Origin: Datnioides undecimradiatus
Lineage: Eukaryota; Chordata; Actinopteri; Lobotiformes; Datnioididae
Direction: 5' to 3'
NCBI GenBank assembly: GCA_008933995.1
Contig: WARS01000011.1
Coordinates: 17,815,516 to 17,879,515, forward strand
Length of the DNA stretch: 64,000 nucleotides
Part shown: in pieces, positions 28,770-48,910 of the stretch
How positions within the stretch are numbered: the first letter of the stretch is position 1
Layout: each line of letters starts with the position of its first letter
Translations under genes and position numbers: made by a program
The notes under the pieces: generated by a model
What the model saw: the letters and a program-made list of their open reading frames with translations, nothing else
Databases searched by the model: none
What the model was told of the DNA's origin: nothing

Positions 28770-28793
28770 GCCTCTCATGTTAGGAGTGTAAAC

Positions 28794-28916
28794 TTCAGAC
28801 TTCAACTCATGGTAAACTCTTTACAGTCTTGGAAAACAACACTTAACTTTGCTAAACATTGCACAACACACTTGGATGTGCATCATAAATCCTTGATAAG
28901 CCAGAGCCAGCCAGAG
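28794..28916 (+). other. adm: adm 5' noncoding exon (predicted)
   Basis: The start is inferred from the TATA box. The end is a strong donor, ccagag|gtaagtga, at 28917. It would splice to the acceptor ccactgacag ending at 29297, placing the initiation codon 12 nt into exon 2. ADM genes normally have a noncoding first exon and three coding exons, which fits. Confidence 0.5.
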
Positions 28917-29309
28917 GTAAGTGACTTTTTCCACAATTTCAACTAAGTTTAAGATTATTTTTAAAAGATAGTTAAAAGATTCTTCAGCTTTCTAAGTTGT
29001 TAATTGAGGTCATGTCAAATTTGGGCTAAGAGTTTGGACATTAAACAGTTCAGTAAATGTTTAAATTGTTATTCAATGGTCTTGGGTGTACTGATGACTG
29101 AATGTTTCGGCAGTAACCTGCCCTATAATTCTGTTAATACTGAATATTATTAACAAACCAACAGAGTGATTCTTAACGACTCTGCTCTGCAGCTATAGAA
29201 GCTGTTCAATGCTGACCTAAACTAATCAATCACCAGTTGTGGCACCAGTTCAAAGCTAAACGCCTGAATATAACTCTTTCATGCTTACCACTGACAGCTC
29301 CCAGTCAAA

Positions 29310-30923
29310 ATGAGATTAGCCCTGCACACTGTCATCTGCTGCTGTGTTTTCACCACTGTCCTGCCACTGGTAAAAGGTGCCACGGGGGAGCTCAACACCA
29401 GTCTGAAAAAAAGGTGAGCTGCCTGATCGACAACCACTGTGAGAACATTGTGTTCAATCTAAAGAAAGAGCCTCATCCTTCTGTCCTTGAGCACGACAAT
29501 CAGGTGCTCGCCCTCAATTACACAATAGATGTTTATATTAAGTTGTGTCTGGTGGAAAATGAGAGCAAATGAAGAAATGATCCTTTTAAAATCAGAGAGG
29601 TTGTGTTTAAACTCAACTGATACTGGATTGTTTGGACCGTTAGTGATTGGCCAAAGCCTTAAAATACAGAACGCATGCTTGATCTAATTACAGCAGGTTA
29701 TCACAGAACAGTGATAAACACGTGTCATGAGCAGGCATTTTAAAATTGAAAAATATGCTTGTCAGTATTCTCAGGTGGATAAATTATGTAATAATGTCTT
29801 TTTTCTATGCTGCAATTTCTCCCTACTTATGACACATTTATGCCCATACTGACCTATCTTCAATAAGCTAATATCAGCCAATATGTCAGCTGAACAGACT
29901 TACTGATCAGGCAGGTTTTGCTAGTAAAGAATCAAATAATATTTTATGGGAACAAGTAAAGTTTTGGGTCCTTCATTATAATCCCACTTGATCCAAGAGA
30001 ATTGCTGACACTTGATGAGTTATGTAGGCATCAGTGGAAATCCTCTCATCCTCTGACAATGTCGGTTTCTGCCATCACCACCTCTTCTGTACTTTGTGTC
30101 AGGTTTAGAGCATGGCTGCAAACCCGAATGAAAAGAGACCTGCGCAGCAGCTTGGAGATAGCCAATGAGCATTGCTCCGACATCCATGTTGGACCACAGG
30201 AGGACGGAAATGGAAATATCGTCACACCTCCATCAGGGTAAGAAGAAGTGCTGTATTTTGAGGGCATTCTGGCACATAGTGTAGAGATATATAAGAAAAA
30301 GGATGCTGCTCAGTCATATGTTGTGCCTCTTACATATAAGGCTACCCAAGACCCCCAAAGCACTGCATTTATTAAGAGTTTGAAGATCCTTGCAGATGCT
30401 GTATGGAATTCCAACAAAATGTCAACCATGTGAGAAAGGATATTTTTTAGATGATGGGAACTGAAAACTGCAAATCATCTACATTCTATTGCACTGATAA
30501 ATTTGTATGAATTCAAATAAATCTTCATGACTATTTGGATTTCAACCCTGTCAACATATCACTTGTTGCCAGTCAGATTTAACAACCCTGAAAGGCCGTC
30601 TGAAAATAGAGCATAAATATTTCTTTTCCTTTTCCAGTTTCGGGCTAAATATCAGACCCAGGAGGTCAACATCATCCAAATCATCTGGCTGCGTCCTAGT
30701 CACATGTGCATACCACGACTTACTCCACCGACTGCACCAAATGAACAACAGCCAAAAGGAGCCCAATGCGCCTGAGATCAAGATTGGCTCGAACGGCTAT
30801 GGACGCCGACGCCGCTCTCTCCAGGATGTCACTCTGCTTGCCCTCCAGACAGGAAGACAAAGGCGGAGCACTGAAGCTGGTCAGCGACTCTGTAGACACA
30901 AAAGCACAGGCACAGTGGCCTAA
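29310..30923 (+). CDS. adm: Adrenomedullin precursor (AM1/AM4-type)
   Basis: Adrenomedullin is a secreted vasodilator peptide acting through CLR/RAMP receptors. Coding exons are 29310-29413, 30103-30237 and 30638-30923 (TAA 30921-30923), joining in frame to 174 codons. The precursor has a signal peptide (MRLALHTVICCCVFTTVLPL...KGA), a PAMP-like segment (FRAWLQTRMKR), a furin-type site RPRR, then a 45-residue mature peptide. That peptide has a six-residue disulfide ring (Cys98-Cys103), the helix-like HDLLHRLHQMNN, and GSNGYG-RRRR, where Gly supplies the C-terminal amide. A C-terminal propeptide follows with another RQRR. The ring reads CVLVTC, whereas AM-family rings usually read CxxGTC. The PAMP-like part lacks the Gly needed for amidation. 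The neighbour ampd3 supports the ADM locus. A diverged AM4/adm duplicate is possible. Confidence 0.9.
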
Positions 30924-32170
30924 GACAGGAATGGAAAGGCAAAGGAGAATCCTTGCTGGGGTTATATGCTCAGCAGATGAAGATAAGTCTCCTCAGAGGT
31001 TTTATTCCACAGATTTACAACTAGATATGCAGAAAGAACGGCTGCAGCATCTGTACAGCCCTTCAGAGGAAGCTTTGCTCACTCACTTTGGTCACTCTGG
31101 ATGAAAGCGAGATCCCAATAACAGATATTGTTTGAGCATGCTTGGGTGCAGGTTTCAGTGTGTCTGAACAAGTGTGTGATTTATGGATGAATTCAAGTCA
31201 GACCTGCGCGACTTGACAAGAATGTCTGTCTCTTCTTCAGCTTCCAAAGTGTGCTTGGCAACTGAGACAGAAGACAATCCCTGAAGATCTTCTCTGCTAT
31301 ATCCATGAACTGAGGAGGAACCAAAAGCTGCAACGGGGGAGAACTTTTATTTAATCAAGAAATTGACATTACTGGACCCCAAACTGCTGCAAGCAGGACC
31401 CTTTCACAAGTGAACTGAATGTATTAACTGCTTGTGAAGCACAATTTATACAATATGTACTAGGCCTATACTTTAAAATAAGTAATTACCAGCTTGTATA
31501 TAAGGATATATAAAGCTACCTTATATTTAAGCAACATCTATATTTTTATACCGCCAAAAACGCATATTAAACATGTTTCTTTTTGGATTTTAACTTCAGT
31601 GAAGTGTGTATCTGTAACTGTGTAAATGATTATCTTGTCCTGTATTCTTTATGTGAATGAATTCCCTCATGACAGAGTTATGTTATTACCTAGACATTAC
31701 TGGGGTAATTATATCTTACTGGAAATCAGTCATTTCAGAGACGTTTTACAGACATTTCTTTGGATGGTGACAGTCATGGCAACTTAAAAACAACTGCAAG
31801 GTAGTTTTTGGCCAAACTTTGGAGGTAATGGAAAGTGATGGAGAGCCTCCTCTTGCTACGATGTCGAAGGAATGATGTGCAAATGAAAGTGTTGTGCTGC
31901 CATCTAGCTTCGCAGTTGGCAACATGTAAGGCCAAGCTGTTCCAAAATCAATGCAGCTCCAACCAAAGCTCTTACTGTGGTTATCCTAAATGTTTAATCT
32001 TAAAAACCTTTATATGCTTCTTTATTTGAATGTATTAAATCCTAACTTACACATAAGTCAGATGAAATGACTCGACATGGTATTAGGTAACATGATTTAT
32101 GTTTTTTATGTATTTTTTAGCTGGCTGCAGTGTCCTTGTTTTTGAAATAAATGAATGAATGCATCAGTGA
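30924..32170 (+). other. adm: adm 3'UTR (approximate)
   Basis: Non-coding sequence after the adm stop. Candidate poly(A) signals are ATTAAA at 31566-31571 and AATAAA at 32146-32151. The real end is uncertain. Short ORFs here show no family resemblance. Confidence 0.4.
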
Positions 32171-34605
32171 AACAAACTTTGACGTTATTTAATGACCTAA
32201 TACCAAATATTCTCCACATGCATGCGTGAGAGCTGGGGTGGGGTGGGGGGGCTCTTTGGCAACTCTGAATATCTGCCTCATGAATTTATGATGCTACGTG
32301 TGAGCTTCATAAAGTCCAAAATATGTGAGCCAATGGCGTACATTCCTTTCTAAAAATAACACGGTTTATCAGCTGCACTCTCTCAAAGTAACTCGTGTAC
32401 TGAAATCAAATTTGTCTTGGGTTGACATGTTCCTAAAATTGCATAAACACAGCATTTCAACAAAATGAATTATCATTTGGCAGCGGCAATTCAAATTTGA
32501 TGAATGGAGAGGAAGAAGCAGTGCGCTCCTCTTCAAACCAGGAACACTCACCAGTGGAGTAAGTAGAGAATTCACTCACTAGGGAATGTGACCTCTAGAT
32601 AATGTGCAGAGTGGTCACACTGTCCTGAGGTTACAAACAATTTCACCATAAATCTGGTTATTTTCATTACATCAGCAGATCCTCCCTCAGCAGTGGATTA
32701 AATAGATTTTTTTAGATTAATGGTTTCATTTGACTTTGCAAATGTTCGGGTGCAAGGAAATTAGAAATAAAAAGGCCCTTGTATAAATCAATACCTTTTT
32801 AAAAATGTTATTAAAAATGAGAATCGATCAACTTCTTTGCAAAAGGCTGTTTGGTTTTATGACGCAGCATGATCTGTTTTTGCAGTTTGAAACTGATTTT
32901 TGAGTCTGTGATGCTTCTCTTTTCAGAGTCGGCCCACAAAATGCAGCTTTAATATCACTTTTACAAGCGTCCTGCACGGTAACTACAACAACATTGATGC
33001 AGGTCTCTTAAACTATTTGGGCTAACTGTAAAATTCACCATGGTCATAATTTACAAGGCGTCCTTTTTGCCAAGTGGTAGACACTGTAGCCCGATTTGAT
33101 GTGGACTAATAAATGGGCAATACCAGATAATAATAGCTTACTGCAGATATATCAGCACCAGTGTACATGTTTGCAGATAATGCAAAATACTACAGTTTTA
33201 AATATTCTTTTCCAAGAAATATTTTGCCAAAGGAAAAGTCCAGCCACCCAGAGGCCACGAGAGGGATGGAGGATTTTCCCTTACTGTCCAGATGGTGGTG
33301 GTGTTAGCCTTAGTTCCCCACTCTGTTACAACCCAAGCCACAGCAATGGATGGGCACAGGACACTGTTGGTAGTCCCCCCCCTGACAAATCTGTACTGCT
33401 GATGTTCATCAGCACTCATTAACAAGATCTTTTGCCAAAACAAATTTCAGTTATTTCTCTGTACCATTTTCTCTTTTAATGTCATTTTAAAATAAAGATC
33501 TAAGCACCATAATTAACTTTCTTTTCTCTGATCATCAAAACTTTCCTCTCTTGTCATATCATTAAAATTTAGAATAAAACACGTCGTACACATGTAAATA
33601 TTACCTGACACATGTAATTTTACACCCTTGCTGTGTTGTGCAGTCATATTAAAATGGGACTTGACCTGCACAATGAAGAGCACAGTGCACCCTGAATAAA
33701 CAAGAAGGGGTGTGGTCTGAAAACAGTTTCCATGCTCTTAAAAAAGTGACAAACGTACCAGTACAAATACAGGCTTCCGCCAACACTTCCTCTACTGCAC
33801 TGTGCAGCACTTATGCAGAACACTTCCTCAAACCCATATGGGTGAAATACACTCTTAAATTTAACCAAAGCAGGAGCTGTGTTTGCTGGCGTTCACTGGC
33901 AGTGAAAGAGTAAACCGGCTGTGCCTCTGCATGCTGGAAGAAGCTGCTCTGACAAGACTTGTCCTCTGTCCTGTGACGCCTAATAAGGGTCTCTTCAGTC
34001 CCAAGAGGTGATAACACTGAGCACAACTCTGCAAACAGTAAGTACACTGCTGTCACAGTGATTCTTTGTGTGTTTTTAACCCATTGCTTCATTTCAGCAA
34101 CTTATTCTTCTCACATCTTATCATTTTGATCACTCAGGCACTCTTTCTAGCACTCTTCCTGTATTGTATTGTGGTGTCTGTTGACAGAAATACCACAGCT
34201 GTATACTGAGCTGTAGGTTGATACAGATCACATATTCTAAAATAATGATGCTCATTTCTCAAAGTAGTACACGTCTTTCAGCTCTGGATTATTTGTTTTC
34301 CTGTCTATGAAGCTTCTGGACATATTAAAATAGAATACTGAGTATTTTCTATTGTCTCATTTGTGAAACTAAAAAAACAATTAAAAGCTAACACTGCTGC
34401 GTCACAACAAAAAGCTGCTAAGTTATTCCTTCTCACCCAAAGGTCGCCTTCTGTGGCGTTGGCATAGTGTGTTCTACTCAACTTTATGCATTTTTCTCAT
34501 GTCCACATAGTGCCAAGGTGAGACATTTCTCACTGGTATGAGTTTAGAGAAATGCATATACTCATCTACTGCTAAGATAATTGCTATGAACCTTTTTTGT
34601 GGGAA

Positions 34606-34622
34606 AATAAATAAATAAATCT
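34606..34622. repeat. (AAAT)n microsatellite
   Basis: About four tandem AAAT units, in intergenic DNA between adm and ampd3. Confidence 0.75.
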
Positions 34623-35224
34623 TGCGTTTTGTTAGTTCGGTTAATCACACCTTGGATGACAACACCCATACTGAAACACTTGTAATTTAAGACTCATGCA
34701 CTTTTGTTTGCTTAGGTGATTGTGCACAACAGCACTGAAGTCAGTGACTAATTTGGGCGGATAAAGTAATTAAGATAGAAGGATAACTGTCTCACAAGTG
34801 TCTGCCTGAGAGGGTATGAAGCAGGGCCGAACCACAGACACTGAAACTTGTATTCGAAGTTAGTTCTGTTGACAAATGTGTTGTTTAACAATGGATTTAA
34901 ATGTGAATTAACCAGTCACTTATTCCCGTGGTCATTATAGCTACAAATAATCCTGTTAGATGATCATGCACCACAAGCAAATTTAGCGCTGGGGTCATGT
35001 TGAACTTCTTACAATGTGGACATGTAGTGAGAGACTTTGAACAGTAGCCTTTAGCTATCTGATAATACGTCATAACATCATGAAAATTAGGACTAAACAC
35101 TGGCAAGGATGATGTAAATGTAGGTCTGCCATTATATATCGAGTTTGTCTGTAGCTGGCTACCAAAGTGCATTCCCTTATCAGGCCAGAACCTGCCATAC
35201 AGGCATTTCCTGTTGACATCAACC

Positions 35225-35317
35225 AGCCTAAACATGCCTATAGGTGCAGTCCAGCCTCTCAGTCCACCAGACATGAAGACTGAGAGGCTGGACTGCACCT
35301 ATAGGCATGTTTAGGCT
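35225..35317. repeat. Perfect 39-bp inverted repeat with 15-nt loop
   Basis: The left arm (35225-35263) begins AGCCTAAACATGCCTATAGG. The right arm (35279-35317) is its exact reverse complement and ends in CCTATAGGCATGTTTAGGCT. The loop is ccaccagacatgaag. The perfect pairing suggests recent origin. No transposase or target-site duplication was identified. Confidence 0.9.
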
Positions 35318-35322
35318 AGTTT

Positions 35323-35361
35323 AGCCTCTCAGTCCACCAGACATGAAGACTGAGAGGCTGG
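35323..35361. repeat. Second copy of the palindrome core
   Basis: A 39-bp direct repeat of 35253-35291, 70 bp downstream. It contains the same loop and the inner 11-12 bp of both arms, so it can also form a hairpin. Confidence 0.88.
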
Positions 35362-36719
35362 TTGTCTGGTTTGCTAGAAATCTTCATTAGATTGGCCGCT
35401 GCCCTGCTGAGTGAAGATGTTGACCCAGAGTATCGCCTGTATCTTCAAGTATCTTGATGATTATTTGTGAGATCTTGTCTCGTAACTGACTTTTCAGCAT
35501 TGCAGCTGTAGCCCACCAGTAACGCTTCTAAAACGTCACGCTACCTTAGCTGTGTTTTAACATTTCACACACGATTCTTTGGGAAAATTTGAATATCTAA
35601 ATATACACAGCCTTGTTCATATCGATGCTGCTAGGACACTGACACTGCCTGTCAGTGCTGGAGTGTTCAGACATGCAAAGAGGAGTGTGACTCAGCGTTG
35701 CAATGTTTGGCTCTGTGTGCATTCTTCTCACAAAAAAAACAAAAAAGGAACAGCAAATTTAGTATGAAACTTTGACAAACAGCTGCATCAGTCGCTCTTT
35801 CCTACTTCTTTACCCTCACAATTACTGGTCACCCCAAAGTTGTGTACTTATTAATCAGACATCTAAAATCAGCTGCTGTTTAGTCGGCCTAGTGGGCAAC
35901 CAACACCCAGCCCCAGTCAGAGATGTTCACCATCACTGGTGTGATCATCGTAAATGCCTGAGTTAAGCTTCAAAAACAGTGATGCCGTTAGTCCAATGGA
36001 TGAGCAGTTTGCAGAGTCACAAGTGTTACGGGCTTTGCATGCATTTGTAAAGGTAAAAATCAATGTATCATCATTATATGTAGGTCAAACAACAGTCTAA
36101 CAAACCTATACTTGTTCTTTCCAGGCCAACTGCTGAATCCATTTAATGATGTCTGATTTGCCCTGATATTACAGTTTTCTAAAACAGCAACAAAACAACA
36201 ACAGAGGGCATTGTGGCTAATTCCTGGGCCCTCTGGACCTTACTGTGAATGTGCTTTAAAGGATTTGACACTATAGAGAGTCATCACTTGAAAACAAACT
36301 TTTTAAATTATGTTTTTTTTCTTTCAGTGTAGAAGACAAAAATATTCCCATTTGATCCAATGGAAAAGCTGTTGATCAAGATTTGATCAAGATCAAATAA
36401 ATAAATCTAAATTCATCTTGAATCTTTTTATAATGCTATGTTGCTAATTCTGACATTAAAGTGCACAAACAAAACAAAATACTGCATTCTTGATTCAAAT
36501 AATAGCTTTTCTTTGCACAGTTTTAGAAATCCCAGTGCCTATGAAAGTCATACAAAATACATCAGATAAAATGCATGGTTTGCTTTCTGTGCATAGGAAT
36601 AAGTCAAATATCTCAAGTGAGAGCACGAGTCAAACATCTCAAAGTGATTACTCCAACCAGAAACTGTAAAACTGAAATGTTTTCTCTGAATGTGTTTGTT
36701 TTTAATGCAATGCAGAAAC

Positions 36720-36790
36720 TGGTGTGTGTGTGTATGTGTGTGTGTGTGTGTGTGCGTGTGTGTGCGTGTGTGTGCGTGTGTGTGTGCGTC
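36720..36790. repeat. (GT)n microsatellite
   Basis: About 70 bp of GT dinucleotides with sporadic TA and GC interruptions; the 3' half has regular tgtgtgtgcg units. Confidence 0.9.
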
Positions 36791-37336
36791 ATGGGGGACC
36801 TAAACTGCACTTTAATCTCCTTAACTCCACTGACCCCCTGGCAGGTCTGTCATTACAAACACATGTTGCATGAGTGTAAAGCCTTGTGATCATGTCATGG
36901 ATGACAAGTTGCATTGTAGCAACTTAACACTGCAACACCAAACACAACAAGTTATTTGCACTTTCCACCTACACAGAATGAATCGGCCCTTTTAAAAATA
37001 CTTGCCGCATACAACTCCTGATTTATATTTAAATATGTTTCTGTCTTCTGCACAAACTCTGTGACCTAAATAAGCAGCTCAGACACCATGTCCTTTGTGA
37101 AACCAATCTCTGGTCTGTTCCACAAGCCTCGGTCAGACAATGCGTTGTTCCATTGATGGTTTCTTTGACGTACTCATTGAGAAGCTGAGATATGAAACTG
37201 GTGCAGGCCTTCGGTTCTCTGTACAGTGTGAAGTCAATATACTGTACTTCCTTGAAGATACTTATTTACTGCCTTACTTTGTTTCTGACTCTATCAAACA
37301 ATCAAATATGTTTGTCTTGGGTCAATACAGGTCAAA

Positions 37337-37394
37337 ATGAAGAAAAGGGACACTCCCCTTTGTAAGCAGCAGTCTACACCCTGTTATGGGAGAG
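37337..37394 (+). CDS. ampd3: Candidate alternative first coding exon of ampd3
   Basis: An ATG opens 19 codons (MKKRDTPLCKQQ...CYGR) ending at agag|gtgagtac. The exon leaves one extra base (phase 1), exactly what the shared exon at 40842 needs, and would give ...[11 protein letters not shown]. Mammalian AMPD3 is known to use alternative 5' exons with different short N termini. No transcript evidence; it could be a chance ORF. Confidence 0.35.
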
Positions 37395-38464
37395 GTGAGT
37401 ACAAACTTTAGTGAACACATTGTACAGAGGTGCATGTGTTTTGAAAGAACGTCATGGTCTCAGTGAAGCAACATGTTCAAACATGTTCCTACGCTGCAGT
37501 TCACCACTCATCTATTCACAGTGTTTACAAAACAAAAAGACGAACAAATCCACCTCTACCACTGGTGCTGGACAAAGAACTGCAGCTAGCATGTTATCTG
37601 TAAAGCCCTACCCTAACTGTATTTTATGGGTGTGTTATACTCAGAATTAGCAGCATGTTATGAAGAGACAATGACTGCGCTGTAACCTGCAGACAGGCTT
37701 ATTGGAAAGTTCTTAAAAAGTTCTTGGTTTTGCCCTAGAGGCGAAAACAATGAAACAGTAAACCCAGTGAGTCATTTCCACACTGACTCACACTATGTTT
37801 CAAAGTAGAAAGTGTGACAGAGCTGTAACAAAAGCCTGGACCAATAACACTGTGAGCAGGTGATTTTGCACAACCCAAATACAGGTTCAGCTAGTTTCCC
37901 AGAGATAAGGTTGGCACTACTAATGTGAATGCATGCACTTTACAAACCATTTTAAGCACATCAGAAACACAGTGAATAGAGTTTCTCTTCATCTTTTATC
38001 AGAGAGAGGAAATGAAGTTTTTAAAATAGTTTGATTGATAGGTTATTTACAGTTTTGCCGTAAACAAACTGACAGTTGCTGAAAAAACATGTTGGGATGG
38101 TTTGCTTCTGGTAAATAATAGATACTTAAACATAGCAAGTTCACATATTTTCCTCAGTAAGAGCTGTTTACATTCAGTAAATGGACTGTCTTATATCCAT
38201 GGCCAGTGGCCAAAGCAATAATTAACTCTGGCATCTGGGAGAAACTGTGTTTTTCATATGGACTTTCCCAGGGTCTTAATATTTCCTTAGAGTCATAGTA
38301 TTTCATTCATTCCTAATTGCCCTATCTCACAGATAGCTGCTCACATGTTAGCAGCCAGTTGTGACATACCAGCTTGGATTAGCAGCCCCTGTTGCCATGA
38401 CGCTCTGGACACCCTAAAATAGAGATGGAGAGGGACACTCAAGACAGCAACAACTAGCAGCTGC

Positions 38465-38472
38465 TTTATATA
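38465..38472 (+). promoter_or_regulatory. Candidate ampd3 TATA-like element
   Basis: TTTATATA lies about 300 bp upstream of the ATG-bearing exon at 38772. It would start a 5'UTR near 38500. Motif evidence only. Confidence 0.3.
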
Positions 38473-38771
38473 CACAGCCACCGGACCACATAAACAGCAG
38501 AGCAAAGCCTGACTCAGGCAGTCCGAGAGAAAACCCAGAAGAGACACATCGTAGAACCGAGAAAGAGAGACACACCAGACCTGAGGACGGCCTTGGCAGT
38601 GTCAAGAGGTTTTAGCAACACTTCAAAAGTGTTCTCTGAGACACGACAAGTGGCCAGCGTATGAAAATAGTCGAGCCACAAGCAAAGAGCTAGGGAGTCT
38701 AGAAGAGACAGAAGCAGACATATGAAAGCTGAAACACTTGACTGAACAGGCAGAGACTGAGAGAGTCAAAC

Positions 38772-48087
<9,316 letters not shown>

Positions 48088-48910
48088 TTGACGATGGCAG
48101 CATGAACTGTGAATGTATGTCAGGACTGAGGAGGAACATGTTACATGGCACATGCATTTTTTTTATACATACTACTAGAAAACGTCTTGTCCCAGATTTT
48201 TAAAAAACAGGGTTTTTTGGTTTGTTTGTTGTTGTTTTTTTACCATTTTTATGTGGATCTTGGTGCAAAATCTGGCTCATAAAAACTTGATTTTTAGGAC
48301 ATATTCAATACTGTATTTTGTTGGTCACAGTGTGTCTCTTTTTATTTTCTTATGTATGTGTGAAGTGCACTTGTGTATTTTAATATGTGAAAGGGCACTA
48401 GCCATAGAAGCCTGCTTTAGATTCCACACAATCAGAAGGAGAATATAAAGTTATTTCCACTTATAGTTGTCAATTTGGAAATGCTCTAACACACGGACGT
48501 TAGAATGGACACTAGCTGCACTATAGTTCTGAAATGAAGCGAAGAAGAAAGAACAAAACACTGATTTAATTCTTCTCTGAATTCAGCCAACTGTATGATT
48601 TTGTCAGAATTGAAAGTTAAGATCTACTTTTTAACAGTCTATGAAACCGTATTAGATACAATATATAGTGACAGAGTGCCTTTTGAACAACAGGCTGTTA
48701 CTATTATAATACTTCAGTAACATTTTCAATGCAGGACTTTAACAGGTGCCAACAGTGACTAAGGATTAAAACTAGTTTTTGTGTGAGATTCATGGTGACA
48801 TCACAGTTATTTTCACAACTGTAAAATGATACCCTTCAAGAATTTGTCTTTTTATTAAAAGTATTGTCTGAGAGTTTTATATGTGTAAATAAAGGCTGCA
48901 GAACAGTCTA
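48088..48910 (+). other. ampd3: ampd3 3'UTR
   Basis: A T-rich 3'UTR after the TGA stop, with a clean AATAAA at 48888-48893 followed by GT/T-rich sequence. Confidence 0.65.
48888..48893 (+). terminator. ampd3 poly(A) signal
   Basis: AATAAA about 0.8 kb after the ampd3 stop, followed within 40 bp by a T-rich element (cttcttttttcaacc). Confidence 0.65.

Larger units (their letters stand above)
32171..37300. other. Intergenic region between adm and ampd3
   Basis: No recognisable gene. It contains AATA repeats (34606-34622), the palindrome cluster at 35225-35361 and a GT microsatellite at 36720-36790. The longest open frame is 133 codons on the minus strand (34897-35298), starts inside the palindrome and resembles nothing I recognise. 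Confidence 0.55.

Noticed and set aside
36613..36889. ORFs encoding poly(Val-Cys) or poly(His-Thr)
   Set aside because: Translations of the GT/CA microsatellite at 36720-36790.
37088..37158. Short ORF MSFVKPISGLFHKPRSD upstream of ampd3
   Set aside because: It ends in a stop with no suitable phase-1 donor, so it cannot join the ampd3 coding exon.
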